Positions 11,644 through 25,600 are shown, counted from the stretch's first letter. The stretch is DNA of 64,000 nucleotides from Ziziphus jujuba (GCF_031755915.1 NC_083387.1:26477001-26541000); one strand, 5' to 3'. The notes: generated from the sequence alone by a model not told the origin. Program-made: numbers and translations.

Positions 11644-14279
11644 TTGGTAAACTCTTTGTGTTCAATGTCACAAATTTCAGTTTTACTGTTCTACGATGGA
11701 ACATGGAGTGTATGTTCTGAAGGTACCTGGAGATACCAACGTCAAAGAACGAAGATTATACGTATCAAAAGGAATTGTACGTTGGCCGAACTTGAAGATG
11801 TTGTCTACAACGCTCTCAACTTAGATTCTACACAACATCAATTAATCTTCAAGTTCATATACCATGTGTGTTTGTCATGTGAGCCGTACGTTGTGGAAAA
11901 TGATGAAGACCTACAAAGTTTTATAGAAGAGTATAGTTCACACAGACCTCAAGACAAATCTCCACTTATTGTTGATGTGTTATCCAGGGTTCCAAAGAGT
12001 ATTAATACTATTGGATGTGTTGTGAATAGGATACCTACAAGTTCCGAATTATGACTGCTGCCCCACTATCTGTAGTTCCCGAGACAGCTACTTGTACCTC
12101 TGATGCTGACATGCAGTCCCCAGTGACCAAACTTCATGTGCCGGAAACTCAACCTGGATTCTCTGAAAATCAAATTTGTGAAAACAATGTGCAATCTGTG
12201 GAACATGATCATGATAATGAGCACTTCGACATTAATGATATGAATGAATATCGTGGACATGATTATGACCAAGATGAACAATTTGAGGTTGAGGTCAACA
12301 CTGATCGTAGTGAAGATGGGTTACAAGACATTTGTTGGACCCAACATTCGGGACTTTCACCTGGTGATAGTTGACATGGTGAGTCTCCTTATGGTAGTAG
12401 TCCAATTGATAATGTGAATGATGATGTGCTTGCCTCTCCTTGTACCGAAAACCATTTGGACATTAGATAGGATTCTATCGCAACCATGGCTGAACTTAGG
12501 GTTAACCATCGCTTCTCATCCGTCAATGCCCATGAAATCATTCGAATCAACCAAATCTTTGCGAGTAAGAATGCGCTACAGAAGAAGATTAGTCTTTATG
12601 CACTAAGGAGAAATTTTGAATTCAAGGTCAAGAAGTCGGATAGAGTCCGATATGAGGTTGTATGTGCAAACGACAATTGCATGTGGCGAATGCGTGCTAC
12701 CAAACTACATGGTGATAATACAGAGGCCTTCGTGATTAGGGCCTTCAAGGATGAGCATATTTGCTCTTTAAATATCATGAAAAGGGATCATCGTCAAGCA
12801 ACAAGTTCAGTTATCGGAGACATCATCCAGCCAATGTTTGATGGGATTTCAAGGCAATACAAACCTCGAGATATCATGCATGACATTCGCTCTAATTACG
12901 GAGTAAACATAAGCTACAACAAAGCATGGGCCGCTAAGGAAGTTGCACTATCAGGTTTGTGGGGCACGCCAGAAGATTCATATGCAAAACTTCCTTTATG
13001 GAGTCACGTTTTGAAGAGCAAAAATCCGGACATGTTTACTCAAATTGAAACTGATGATCAAAACAGATTTTTATATTTTTTCATGGCACTTGGAGCTAGC
13101 ATTAGAGGGTTCCAGCATATGCGGAGAGTCGTAGCTGTCGATGGAACTACACTGAAGAATAGATATAGAGGTTTGTTATATATTGCACCATGTTTGGATG
13201 GGAACAATCAAATTTATCCACTTGCTTATGGAATAGGCCCTGGGGAGACGGATGCGGCTTACACGTGGTTTTTTGAGAGCTTTAAAGAAGCGTTTGGGGA
13301 TGATCCGAATATAGCTTTTATATCGGATAGACACAAGAGCATTGCAAAAGCAATACGTACAGTTTTCCCTAATAATCACCATGGCCACTGCACATATCAT
13401 CTTGGTACAAATTTACGTGCTAAGAAGTTTAAAGGTAATGTCAACGCGATTATATCAACTTTTGATGATGCAGCTAGAGCATATATTGTTGAGGATTTTG
13501 ATAAGGCCATGCAGCTTTTAGAAGGGGTTAGTATTGAAGCTGTATAATATCTCAAGGATGCAAGTCCTTCAAAATGGGCTAGATCACATTTTTTGGGCAA
13601 TAGATACAACATAATGACAACTAACATTGCAGAGAGCATGAACTCTGTGCTTATTGATGCTAGGGATAAACCTGTTTTGCCATTACTAGATCACATTCGT
13701 GATGTCTTGCAAAGGTGGTGGTATGAACGTCGAACTAATGCTGCTGCAATGCAAACTCCTGTTACTAATTGGTTGGAAAAAATCATGCAGGACCGCTGAA
13801 ATAATGGCAGAGGCTTACGTGTTATGCCAATGAACTTATATGAGTTTCAAGTTGTTGGCCATGGCATGTTCGTTGGAGTTGTTAACTTAGAAAATAAGAC
13901 GTGCTCATGCAAGGAATTTGACATTGATGGATTTCCTTATGTCCATGCAATTGTAGCATGTAAGCATCGACATATTTCTTCATATTTCCTTTGCTCGGCA
14001 CATTACTCAGTTGACTCACTCCGTGATGCATATTCGGAAACAATATATCCACTTGGAGATAAATGTCAGTGGCATGCTCCAGATGATGTCATAAACCAGG
14101 TTGTACTTCCACCTCAAATTGGCAAACAGTCAGGAAGACTGAGAAAGAAGAGGATTCAATCTCAAGGAGAGAAGCACCATCAATATAGATGCAGGAGGTG
14201 CAAACAGGTTGGTCACAGCAGCTGATCATGCTCCGCCGCCGTACCTCTTGATAGCACTAACAACCAACAGCACCACTGA
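11644..14279 (+). pseudogene. mudrA-like: mudrA-type MULE transposase, decayed
   Basis: Relic of the transposase that cuts and joins element ends. In order: an N-terminal region (11644-12054, frame 1) reading SVLLFYDGTWS; a shift to frame 0 near 12050; an acidic linker; a MuDR DNA-binding domain (about 12600-12830, YEVVCANDNCMWRMRATKL); the MULE catalytic domain with VDGTTLKNRY (first Asp), FISDRHKSI (second Asp), a CTYHL motif and TNIAESMNS (likely catalytic Glu); a SWIM finger CSCKEFDIDGFPYVH whose third Cys is Tyr; and a CCHC knuckle CRRCKQVGHSS broken by a stop. Premature stops are at 12372, 12468, 13545, 13797 and 14223, so no active enzyme can be made. Its 3' end points at the tandem array. 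Confidence 0.9.
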
Positions 14280-14744
14280 AACGAACGCCCATCAATCGCA
14301 TGATGCTATATTCAGACAATGGGGCCATGTTATGTGGTATGCGTGTGTATGAAATGTAGTCAAGAATGCAATTAGTTGGTCAACTGCGTAACATGTGTTT
14401 TGGCGTAATAGACGTTGGCCTTATGTGTTCTTTTATTGTCAAATTCATCTGTCATATTGTTTTGATAACATATCATTCCGTCTTCAGTTTTTGGTTCAGT
14501 TGTTTGTATGTTTCTTACTATTGCATGGATGATATTACCGCCCCATGGTAATGACCAATGCATCATTGGTAATTGACATTTGTACACCGTCGTAAAAGAC
14601 TCACAACAATTCCATCCGGCAACTTCAATCATGTGTGTTCCAACCAATAACATGCTAAACGTAGCATTATTAATGATAAATTCTAGCAAAGTAAGTGATC
14701 AAACGGCATTAAAATATGACAACGTTAAATTTGTTTTTGATTCA
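14280..14744. other. Transposase 3' flank
   Basis: About 460 bp between the last transposase stop and the array. Short open frames occur on both strands without recognisable motifs; it probably holds the transposase 3' UTR. Confidence 0.4.
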
Positions 14745-17700
14745 CAAATTACCGAAGGTTTCGTCGGTAATTACCGAAACCCTATGGCAATCACATTTTA
14801 CCAATTTTTTGGGCCCCACAAGTCCCCTAAAGTGTGTTGAATGCAAAAAAAATGAAAAATATGGATTATAAAATTATCCTAAGGAGATAAAATCCCAAAA
14901 TTACTTAAAAAGTTCTCAAATTTTCTAAAAACATACGATGACTGTACACGATCGGTAATTCCCGAGGAAACCGTCCGTAACCAACAAATACCCTCTGGAA
15001 AAATTACCGACGGTTTCGTCGGTAATTACCGAGGGTGTACAGTTAATCACATTTTACAAATTTTTTGGACCCCAAAAGTCCGATAACGTGTGTTGAATGC
15101 AAAAACATGCAAAATAGGGATTCTAAAATTATACTAAGGAGAGAAAATCCCAAAATTTCACAAAAGTGTCTCAAATTCTGCAAAAAAATTGGATGACTGT
15201 TCACCCTCGGTAATTCTCGAGGAAACCAACACATACCCTCTGGAAAAATTACCGACGGTTTTGTCGGTAATTACCGAGGGTGTACAGTCAATCAAATTTT
15301 ACCAATTTTTTTGGGCCCCAGAAGTCCCATCACGTGTGTTGAATGCAAAAACATGCAAAATAGGGATTCTAAAATTATACTAAGGAGATAAAATGCCAAA
15401 ATTTCATAAAAGTGTCTCAAATTCTGCAAAAAAATTGGATGACTGTTCACCCTCGGTACTTCCCGAGGAAATGGTCGGTAACAAACACATACCCTTTGGA
15501 AAAATTACCGACGGTTTCATCGGTAATTACCGAAGGTATACAGTCAATCACATTTTACCAATTTTTTGGGCCCTACAAGTCCCATAATGTATGTTGAATG
15601 CAAAAACATGCAAAATAGGGATTCTAAAATTATACTAAGGAGATAAAATGCCAAAATTTCATAAAAGTGTCTCAAATTTTGCAAAAAAATTGGATGATTG
15701 TTCACCCTCGGTACTTCCCGAGGAAATGGTCGGTAACCAACACATACCCTCTGGAAAAATTACCGACGGTTTCATCGGTAATTACCGAAGGTGTACAGTC
15801 AATCACATTTTACCAATTTTTTGGGCCCCACAAGTCCCATAATGTATGTTGAATGCAAAAACATGCAAAATAGGGATTCCAAAATTATACTAAGGAGAGA
15901 AAATCCCAAAATTTCATAAAAGTGTCTCAAATTTTCCAAAAAAATAGGATGACTTTTCACCCTCGGTAATTCCCGAGGAAACCGTCGGTAACCAATAAAT
16001 TCCCCCTGGAAAAATTACCGGCAATTTCGTCGGTAATTACTGAGGGTGTACAGCCAATCATATTTTACCAATTTGTTTGGCCCCACAAGTCCCATCACGG
16101 GTGTTGAATGCAAAAACATGCAAAATAGGGATTCTAAAATTATACTAAGGAGATAAAATGCCAAAATTTCATAAAAGTGTCTCAAATTCTGCAAAAAAAT
16201 TGGATGACTGTTCACCCTCGGTACTTCCCGAGGAAATGGTCGGTAACAAACACATACCCTCTGGAAAAATTACCGACGGTTTCATCTGTAATTACCGAAG
16301 GTGTACAGTCAATCACATTTTACGAATGTTTTGGGCCCTACAAGTCCCATAATGTATGTTGAATGCAAAAACATGCAAAATAGGGATTCTAAAATTATAC
16401 TAAGGAGATAAAATGCCAAAATTTCATAAAAGTTTCTCAAATTCTGCAAAAAAATTGGATGACTGTTCACCCTCGGTACTTCCTGAGGAAATGGTCGGTA
16501 ACCAACACATACCCTCTGGAAAAATTACCGACGGTTTCATCGGTAATTACCGAAGGTGTACAGTCAATCACATTTTACCAATTTTTTGGGCCCCACAAGT
16601 CCCATAATGTATGTTAAATGCAAAAACATGCAAAATAGGGATTCCAAAATTATACTAAGGAGAGAAAATCCCAAAATTTCATAAAAGTGTCTCAAATTTT
16701 CCAAAAAAATAGGATGACTTTTCACCCTCGGTAATTCCCGAGGAAACCGTCGGTAACCAACACATACCCTCTGGAAAAATTACCGACAGTTTCGTCGGTA
16801 ATTACCAAAAGTGTATAGTCAATCACATTTTACCAATTTCTTGGGTCCCACAAGTCCCATAACGTGTGTTGAATGCAAAAACTTGAAAAATAGGGATTCT
16901 AAAATTATACTAAGGAGAGAAAATCCCAAAATTTCATAAAAATGTTCCAAATTTTCGAAAAAAAGAGGATGACTGTACCCTCTCGGTAATTCCCGAGGAA
17001 ACCGTCGGTAACCAATAAATTCCCCCTGGAAAAATTACCGGCGGTTTCGTCGGTAATTACTGAGGGTGTACAGCCAATCATATTTTACCAATTTGTTTGG
17101 CCCCACAAGTCCCATCACGGGTGTTGAATGCAAAAACATGCAAAATAGGGATTCTAAAATTATACTAAGGAGATAAAATGCCAAAATTTCATAAAAGTGT
17201 CTCAAATTCTGCAATAAAATTGGATGACTGTTCACCCTCGGTACTTCCCGAGGAAATGGTCGGTAACCAACACATACCCTCTGGAAAAATTACCGACGGC
17301 TTCATCGGTAATTACCGAAGGTGTACAGTCAATCACATTTTACCAATTTTTTGGGCCCTACAAGTCCCATAATGTATGTTGAATGCAAAAACATGCAAAA
17401 TAGGGATTCTAAAATTATACTAAGGAGATAAAATGCCAAAATTTCATAAAAGTTTCTCAAATTCTGCAAAAAAATTGGATAACTGTTCCCCCTCGGTACT
17501 TCCCGAGGAAATGGTCAGTAACCAACACATACCCTCTGGAAAAATTACCGACGGTTTCATCGGTAATTACCGAAGGTGTACAGTCAATCACATTTTACCA
17601 ATTTTTTGGGCCCCACAAGTCCCATAACGTATGTTGAATGCAAAAACATGCAAAATAGGGATTCTAAAATTATACTAAGGAGAGAAAATCCCAAAATTTC

Positions 17701-18470
17701 ATAAAAGTGTCTTAGCTTTTCCAAAAAAATAGGATGACTTTTCACCCTCGGTAATTCCCGAGGAAACCGTCGGTAACCAACACATACCCTCTGGAAAAAT
17801 TACCGACAGTTTCGTCGGTAATTACCAAAAGTGTACAGTCAATCACATTTTAACAATTTCTTGGGCCCCACAAGTCCCATAACGTGTGTTGAATGCAAAA
17901 ACATGCAAAATAGGGATTCTAAAATTATACTAAGGAGATAAAATGCCAAAATTTCATAAAAGTGTCTCAAATTCTGCAAAAACATTGGATGACTGTTCAC
18001 CCTCGGTACTTCCAGAGAAAATGGTCGGTAACCAACACATACCCTCTGGAAAAATTTCCGACGGTTTCATCGGTAATTACCGAGGGTGTACAGTCAATCA
18101 CATTTTACCAATTTTTTGGGCCCCACAAGTCCCATAACGTGTGTTGAATGCAAAAACATGCAAAATAGGGATTCTCAAATTATACTAAGGAGAGAAAATC
18201 CTCAAATTTCATAAAAGTGTCTCAAATTCTGCAAAAAAATTGGATGACTGTTCACCCTCGGTAATTCCAGAGGCAACCGTCGGTAACCAATGAATTCCCC
18301 CAAGAAAAATTACCGACGGTTTCCTTGGAGTTTACCGAAAGTGTACAGTCAATCACATTTTACCAATTTCTTGGGCCCCACAAATCCCATAACGTGTGTT
18401 GAATGCAAAAACATGCAAAATAGGGATTCTAAAATTATACTAAGGAGAGAAAATCCCAAAATTTCATAAT
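14745..18470 (+). repeat. 255-bp tandem array, forward arm of palindrome
   Basis: About 14-15 head-to-tail copies of a 255-bp unit, phase-locked over long stretches (equivalent points at 15393, 15648, 16158, 16413, 17178, 17433, 17943). Each unit holds nested dyads: TACCGACGGTTTCGTCGGTA (8-bp stem, 4-base loop), the palindrome TCGGTAATTACCGA, and a CTCGGTAATTCCCGAG block. Because 255 is divisible by three, a 64-codon frame recurs per unit on +, but it closes before the next unit and looks non-coding. A four-unit (1020 bp) block is duplicated (16015-16215 versus 17035-17235). Confidence 0.95.
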
Positions 18471-21400
18471 TACCGACGGTTTCCTCGGGAATTACCGAGA
18501 GGGTACAGTCATCCTCTTTTTTTCGAAAATTTGGAACATTTTTATGAAATTTTGGGATTTTCTCTCCTTAGTATAATTTTAGAATCCCTATTTTGCATGT
18601 TTTTGCATTCAACACACGTTATGGGACTTGTGGGGCCCAAGAAATTGTTAAAATGTGATTGACTGTACACTTTCGGTAAACTCCAAGGAAACCGTCGGTA
18701 ATTTTTCCAGGGGGAATTTATTGGTTACCGACGGTTTCCTCGGGAATTATCGAGGGTGAACAGTCATCCAATTTTTTTTGCAGAATTTGAGACACTTTTA
18801 TGAAATTTTAGGATTTTCTCTCCTTAGTATAATTTGAGAATCCCTATTTTGCATGTTTTTGCATTCAACACACGTTATGGGACTTATGGGGCCCAAGAAA
18901 TTGGTAAAATGTGATTGACTGTACACTTTAGGTAATTACCGACGAAACTGTCGGTAATGTTTTCAGAGGGTATGTGTTGGTTACCGACGGTTTCCTCGGG
19001 AATTATCAAGGGGGTACAATCATCCTATTTTTTTGGAAAATTTGGAACATTTGTTTGAAATTTTGGGATTTTATCTCCTTAGTATAATTTTAGAATCCCT
19101 ATTTTACATGTTTTTGTATTCAACACACGTTATGGGACTTTTGGGGCCCAACAAATTGGTAAAATATGATTTACTGTACACCCTCGGTAATTATCGACGA
19201 AACCGTCAGTAATTTTTACAGGGGGAATTTATTGGTTACCGACGGTTTCCTTGGGAATTACCGAGGGGGTACAGTTATCCAATGTTTTTGCAAAATGTGA
19301 GACACGTTTATGAAATTTTGGGATTTTCTCTCCTTATTATAATTTTAGAATCCATATTTTGCATGTTTTTGCATTCAACACACGTTATGGGACTTGTGGG
19401 GCCCAAAAAAATTGGTAAAATGTGATAGACTGTATGCCCTCGGTAATTACCGACGAAACCATCGGTAATTTTTCCAGGTGAAATTTATTGGTTATTGACG
19501 GTTTCCTCGGGAATTACCTTGGGGGCACAGTCATCCGATTTTTTTCGAAAATTTGGAACATTTTTATGAAGTTTTGGGATTTTATCTCCTTAGTATAATT
19601 TTAGAATCCCTATTTTGCATGTTTTTGCATTCAACACACGTTATGGGACTTGTGGGGCCCAAAAAATTGGTAAAATATGATTGACTATACACCCTCGGTA
19701 ATTACCGATGAAACCGTCAGTAATTTTTCCAGGGGGAATTTATTGGTTACCGACGGTTTCCTCGGGAATTACCGAGGGGGTACAGTTATCCAATTTTTTT
19801 GCAAAATTTGAGACATGTTTATGGAATTTTGGTATTTTCTCTCCTTATTATAATTTTAGAATCCATATTTTGCATGTTTTTGTATTCAACACAAGTTATG
19901 GGACTTGTGGGGCCCAAAAAAATTGGTAAAATGTGATAGACTGTACACCCTCGGTAATTACCAACGAAACCGTCGGTAAGTTTTCCAGAGGGTATGTGTT
20001 TGTTACCGACGATTTCCTCGGGAATTACCGAGGGTGAACAATCATCCAATTTTGTTGCAAAATTTAGGACACTTTTATGAGATTTTGGGATTTTCTCTCC
20101 TTCGTATAATTTTAGAATCCCTATTTTGCATGTTTTTGCATTCAACACACGTTATGGGACTTGTGGGGCCAAAAAAAATTGGTAAAATGTGATAGACTGT
20201 ACACCCTCGGTAATTACCAACGAAGCCGTCGGTAATTTTTCCAGAGGGTATGTGTTGGTTACCGACGATTTCCTCGGGAATTACTGAGGGTGAACAGTCA
20301 TCCAATTTTGTTGCAAAATTTGAGACACTTTTATGAAATTTTGGGATTTTCTCTCCTTAGTATAATTTTAGAATCCCTATTTTGCATGTTTTTGCATTCA
20401 ACACACGTTATGGGACTTGTGGGGCCCAAAAAAATTGGTAAAATGTGATAGACTATACACCCTCGGTAAATTACCGATGAAACTATCAGTACTTTTTCCA
20501 GGGGGAATTTATTGGTTACCGACGGTTTCCTCGGGAATTACCGAGGGGGTACAGTTATCCAATTTTTTTGCAAAATTTGAGACACGTTTATGAAATTATG
20601 GGATTTTCTCTCCTTATTATAATTTTAGAATCCATATTTTGCATGTTTTTGCATTCAACACACGTTATGGGACTTGTGGGGCCCAAAAAAATTGGTAAAA
20701 TGTGATAGACTGTACTCCCTCGGTAATTACTGACGAAACCATCGGTAATTTTACCAGGTGGAATTTATTGGTTACTGACGGTTTCCTCGGGAATTACCGT
20801 GGGGGTACAGTCATCCTATTTTTTTGGAAAATTTGGAACATTTGTATGAAATTTTGGGATTTTATCTCCTTAGTATAATTTTAGAATCCCTATTTTACAT
20901 GTTTTTGTATTCAACACACGTTATGGGACTTGTGGAGCCCAAAAAATTGGTAAAATATGATTGACTGTACACCCTCGGTAATTATGGACGAAACCGTCAG
21001 TAATTTTTACAGGGGGAATTTATTGGTTACCGACGGTTTCCTCGGGAATTACCGAGGGGGTACAGTTATCCAATTTTTTTGCAAAATTTGAGACACGTTT
21101 ATGAAATTTTGGGATTTTCTCTCCTTATTACAATTTTAGAATCCATATTTTGCAAGTTTTTGCATTCAACGCACGTTATGGGACTTGTGGGGCCCAAAAA
21201 AATTGGTAAAATGTGATAGACTGTACGCCCTCGGTAATTACCGACGAAACCATCGGTAATTTTTCCAGGTGGAATTTATTGGTTACTGACGGTTTCCTCG
21301 GGAATTACCGTGGGGGTACAGTCATCCTATTTTTTTGGAAAATTTGGAACATTTTTATGAAGTTTTGGGATTTTATCTCCTTAGTATAATTTTCGAATCC

Positions 21401-22285
21401 TTATTTTGCATGTTTTTGCATTCAACACACGTTATGGGACTTGTGGGGCCCAAAAAATTGGTAAAATATGATTGACTATACACCCTCGGTAATTACCGAT
21501 GAAACCGTCAGTAATTTTTCCAGGGGAAATTTATTGGTTACCGACGGTTTCCTCGGGAATTACCGAGGGGGTACAGTTATCCAATTTTTTTGCAAAATTT
21601 GAGACATGTTTATGGAATTTTGGTATTTTCTCTCCTTATTATAATTTTAGAATCCATATTTTGCATGTTTTTGTATTCAACACAAGTTATGGGACTTGTG
21701 GGGCCCAAAAAAATTGGTAAAATGTGATAGACTGTACACCCTCGGTAATTACCAACGAAACCGTCGGTAAGTTTTCCAGAGGGTATGTGTTTGTTACCGA
21801 CGATTTCCTCGGGAATTACCGAGGGTGAACAATCATCCAATTTTGTTGCAAAATTTAGGACACTTTTATGAGATTTTGGGATTTTCTCTCCTTCGTATAA
21901 TTTTAGAATCCCTATTTTGCATGTCTTTGCATTCAACACACGTTATGGGACTTGTGGGGCCCAAAAAAATTGGTAAAATGTGATAGACTGTGCACCCTCG
22001 ATAATTACCGACGAAACCGTCGGTAATTTTTCCAAAAGGTATGTGTTGGTTACCGACGATTTCCTCGGGAATTACCGAGGGTGAACAAACATCCAATTTT
22101 TTTGCAAAATTTGAGACACTTTTATGAAATTTTGGGATTTTCTCTCCTTAGTATAATTTTAGAATCCCTATTTTGCATGTTTTTGCATTCAACACACGTT
22201 ATGGGACTTGTGGGGCCCAAAAAATTAGTAAAATGTGATTAGCATAGGATTTAGGTAATTACCGACGAAACCTTCGGTAATTAAA
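18471..22285 (-). repeat. 255-bp tandem array, inverted arm of palindrome
   Basis: About 15 copies of the same unit in reverse orientation, switching abruptly at about 18466-18475 within the ATTTCATAA block of a unit. A seven-unit block of about 1791 bp is duplicated (19708-20148 versus 21499-21939, nearly identical). Together with the forward arm it makes an imperfect palindrome of about 7.5 kb. Confidence 0.95.
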
Positions 22286-22613
22286 TATTTGTGCCAATAG
22301 GAGAACGTTTTCGGAACATTTGGGGGCATTGATGAATGTATAATTTGCATTTTATTGCCAGAAACACTCTATTAGCTGAGTATTTAGGGAAAAAAATGTT
22401 AATTCATATTAACAAAAGCGTTTCTGTAATTACCGATGGTGAATCGGGAATTATCGATGCACCATCGGTAATCATCTTTGCTTTAATTTTTTCCACAACC
22501 GAGGGTTTTTTTTTCTTTTCTTTTTTTTTCTTTCAACGGTTGTCATTAGTAAAGATAGGTTCAGCATATTAAGATAACATTAGTATAGAGTGTCATAACA
22601 TTAAACATACGAT
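22286..22613. other. Array edge and Ulp1 3' flank
   Basis: Contains two isolated copies of the array's dyad motif (ATTACCGACGAAACC near 22258 and ATTACCGATGGTGAATCGG near 22428) outside the 255-bp periodicity, then a T-rich tract. Read on the - strand this is the downstream flank of the Ulp1 gene. Confidence 0.5.
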
Positions 22614-25600
22614 CTACATTGAAAGTTTATTAAAGTACAAATCAACAACATATTTTTTTCTAGAAAACATAATGTCTTGCGGACCAAATGAAGGATTCTC
22701 CTCACTACTCATGTATTCAATAAATTTCAAAGCATAGACGCCACAATCACCCCTGCAGAATAGCATTAATGATTAGCATTAATGAAAACCAACCACGTGT
22801 ATTTTCACACGTAACCACAATAAAACAGCAGCAATACAAGTTGTTTGAAATGACAACACATTCATACCCATTATCTTGGCGGGGTGCATCTTTGATCATG
22901 GTCATCGTGAATGGATCTAAAGTGGGAGGCACGTCCGGATTCTTCTCGTAATATCCCCCATCCTTCAATAGGTAAGGCAGCACATACGTAAGGCATTTCG
23001 CATTCTTCAACTCTCTATTCTGGACATATTTATTTCCCATATTTGGATCGTATAAATCAATATGTCGGGCCTTCAAGTCCACACATGCTGCCAACCAATG
23101 CGCGCCTCCATTGTTGACAGGGATGTACACCTGCAAATTAGAATATAACCTCATTATCCACAAAATGGGAAACTTAGTGAGAATTTTTTTCAATATATGT
23201 AGGGACTTACATAATCACATATCCGCCACGACACGCTAGGTTTGGGTGACTTCCCACGCACATAGCTACAAAGGGTCGCATCACATGAATATGTGCTATG
23301 AGATGCCCTCCATATGGGATAACGCCCTTTGATGGATGACTGCCAAATAATGAAATATATACAATATAAAATATCATCAATATAACATTAAGCAACGCAG
23401 TAACATCCCATCATCTTACCCAAAATAACACGTCTAATATGGCACAGGTGTTGGTGAACATCTTCTCATTATCAAACTGCCTTTTTCGTATGAAATACAA
23501 AATAGTGTCAATATGCTGCAAAACCACATTAAAGGAAATAAGTAACAAGTGCGAGGTGATAAATAAAACATCATTCCAAACGTAGGACCACAATGATTTT
23601 ACATAAACATAAAGCATATAACTTACATCGGAATTCAACCATCCTTCATCGGTAAGTAGCTCAGCAAAAAATTTCTTTCCCACCATCATATAAGATGTAC
23701 ACACGGTTGCTTCCTTCGGTGCCACCCTATACCACTCATCGAACGCCCTCTCCTTTGATGCATCAATAGGTCGAGTAAGATTAAATTTGACCTTCTTTTT
23801 ACACGGGTCGGTGTAAGGAGAGATGACGTGATGTGACTGGTGGTAAACTCGACCGAATCGGCTTGTATCACCAACTTTATGCGTCTGATCTTCCACCTCA
23901 ATCTCAGCTGATTGGTCATGATGTGGACTGTCAGCTGAAGCACCAATATTGATGTGATTCCGCCCGAGCCCGCTCCACCGATAACTCGCTGGGGTGCTGA
24001 CTCGACACGGATGAAGACTAGGCCAATCACAAGAGCTCAAATTAAGAGATTTAAGGGCAACCTAGGAGTATTTATACAGGGGGTAATCAATCTCAACAGA
24101 GCTTGTCCATACTTGAAGATACAAAGCCTATTCTAAGCATCCAAATGGTGGAAGCCGATACGGACCCGGGTGACGGTTTTGGTACATTTTTGGAGTCCGG
24201 GAAGCATGAAATGGTTCCAATGCTTTATGGGTTCAATACATATGCCTAAGAGGTCATGGAATCAAGTTAAATCAGCCTCAAATGCAATCAAAAAGGGCTT
24301 GTACGGACAGCCTCAACAATTTGGTCGAATTTGCTGTATTGCTTGCTAGCTTTACTATATTTTACTGTATTAGCCTTTTCTTATTTTTCCAAGCATGGGC
24401 AACGTGTGGGACTTCATATTCAGCTTATTTGGCATCCTAAAAATCATCTAGAAGCTGATTTGAAGCTCAAAGAGGTTAAAGATTGATCAAAGTCAACTTG
24501 ATAAAAAAGGCTAGCATTTTTAGTTTCCTAATTTGTTTTTACTTTCTGTTTTAGGAAACTACCATTACTTTTTGGCTTTTATTTATTTATTTTCTGGAAA
24601 AATAACTTTAGGAAGGTTTTTATTTTATTCTTTCCATTGTAAATTAATTAATTCCTAATTTAATATAAAGGAATTAATTAATCAAACTTAGATTAGGAAA
24701 GAAAGTATAGCTTCAGCCAACTAGGTTTCTTTATGTGTGGTGGCTGGTTTTCTTTATGTTCTAGGGTTTTATTTCGTGGCTTTGTAGCCTATTTAAAGGC
24801 TTAGTTATCAATAAGAAAACAACTTTGATTTGAATAAGAAAATACTTGTGAGATTAATTATCTCTTTGTTCTTTGAGAACACCTAAAACACCATTAGAGA
24901 ATTGGTTGTTTTAGCTTGACTTATCAATAAGTTTTCCATCCCCTATTGTGGCGTCTACATTATACCAAGGTTTCTAACCACAGGTTGGTTAGGGGTTGAG
25001 GTCCATTCCATTAGAACTTGAACTTAATTAAAGATCCGGGCTAATATAATACGGGTTTAGGAGCGGATCATCCTAGGTTCGTATCAAATATCCCACCCGA
25101 AATGCAAAGGCCGATATGGCACCAAAGCCCAGGAATCCTCCACATAGGGTCCTCCAGGTACGATAGGCTCAAACGGTGTAGTACAATCATCATCCTCCTT
25201 CCTACCATTGGAACCGTCTATGGGTGCATCAAATTCTTCGGCTTGCTCTCCAACAGACGGTGCCACAGGGGATGATGGTCTAACCGAAGATGACGGTGAA
25301 TGGCTATGCATATGATGCTTGGCCTGCAAAACACAATGGTTATTTTTGCAGTTCCCAAACTCTAACAACAAATAATTGCTGAATTACAATATGTAATTTA
25401 ATAATGCTGAAGTACTAAAGTAAAGTATACTAAGTTGTCTAAATGATACCTGATGCTTTTGTTGGTCAATAACAGAACTAAGCATCTTCCTTAACGCTGC
25501 CATCTCTTTATTTAATTTATCAAATTTTGCCTCCAAGCAAGCAAGCTAATCAATATCAATATCCAAAACATAAGTCAACATATATTAGTACAACATATGA

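Noticed and set aside
15393..18147. Repeated 64-codon open frames on + (and 109-codon frames on - in the inverted arm)
   Set aside because: They recur only because the 255-bp unit is a multiple of three; they do not join into one long frame, have no motif, and coincide with non-coding dyads.
14745..22285. CRISPR-like array
   Set aside because: Units are contiguous 255-bp satellites without unique spacers, in a plant nuclear genome.
14745..22285. CACTA transposon subterminal repeats
   Set aside because: The TACCGA motif is reminiscent of such regions, but no CACTA terminus was seen and the enclosing ends plus 9-bp duplication identify a MULE.
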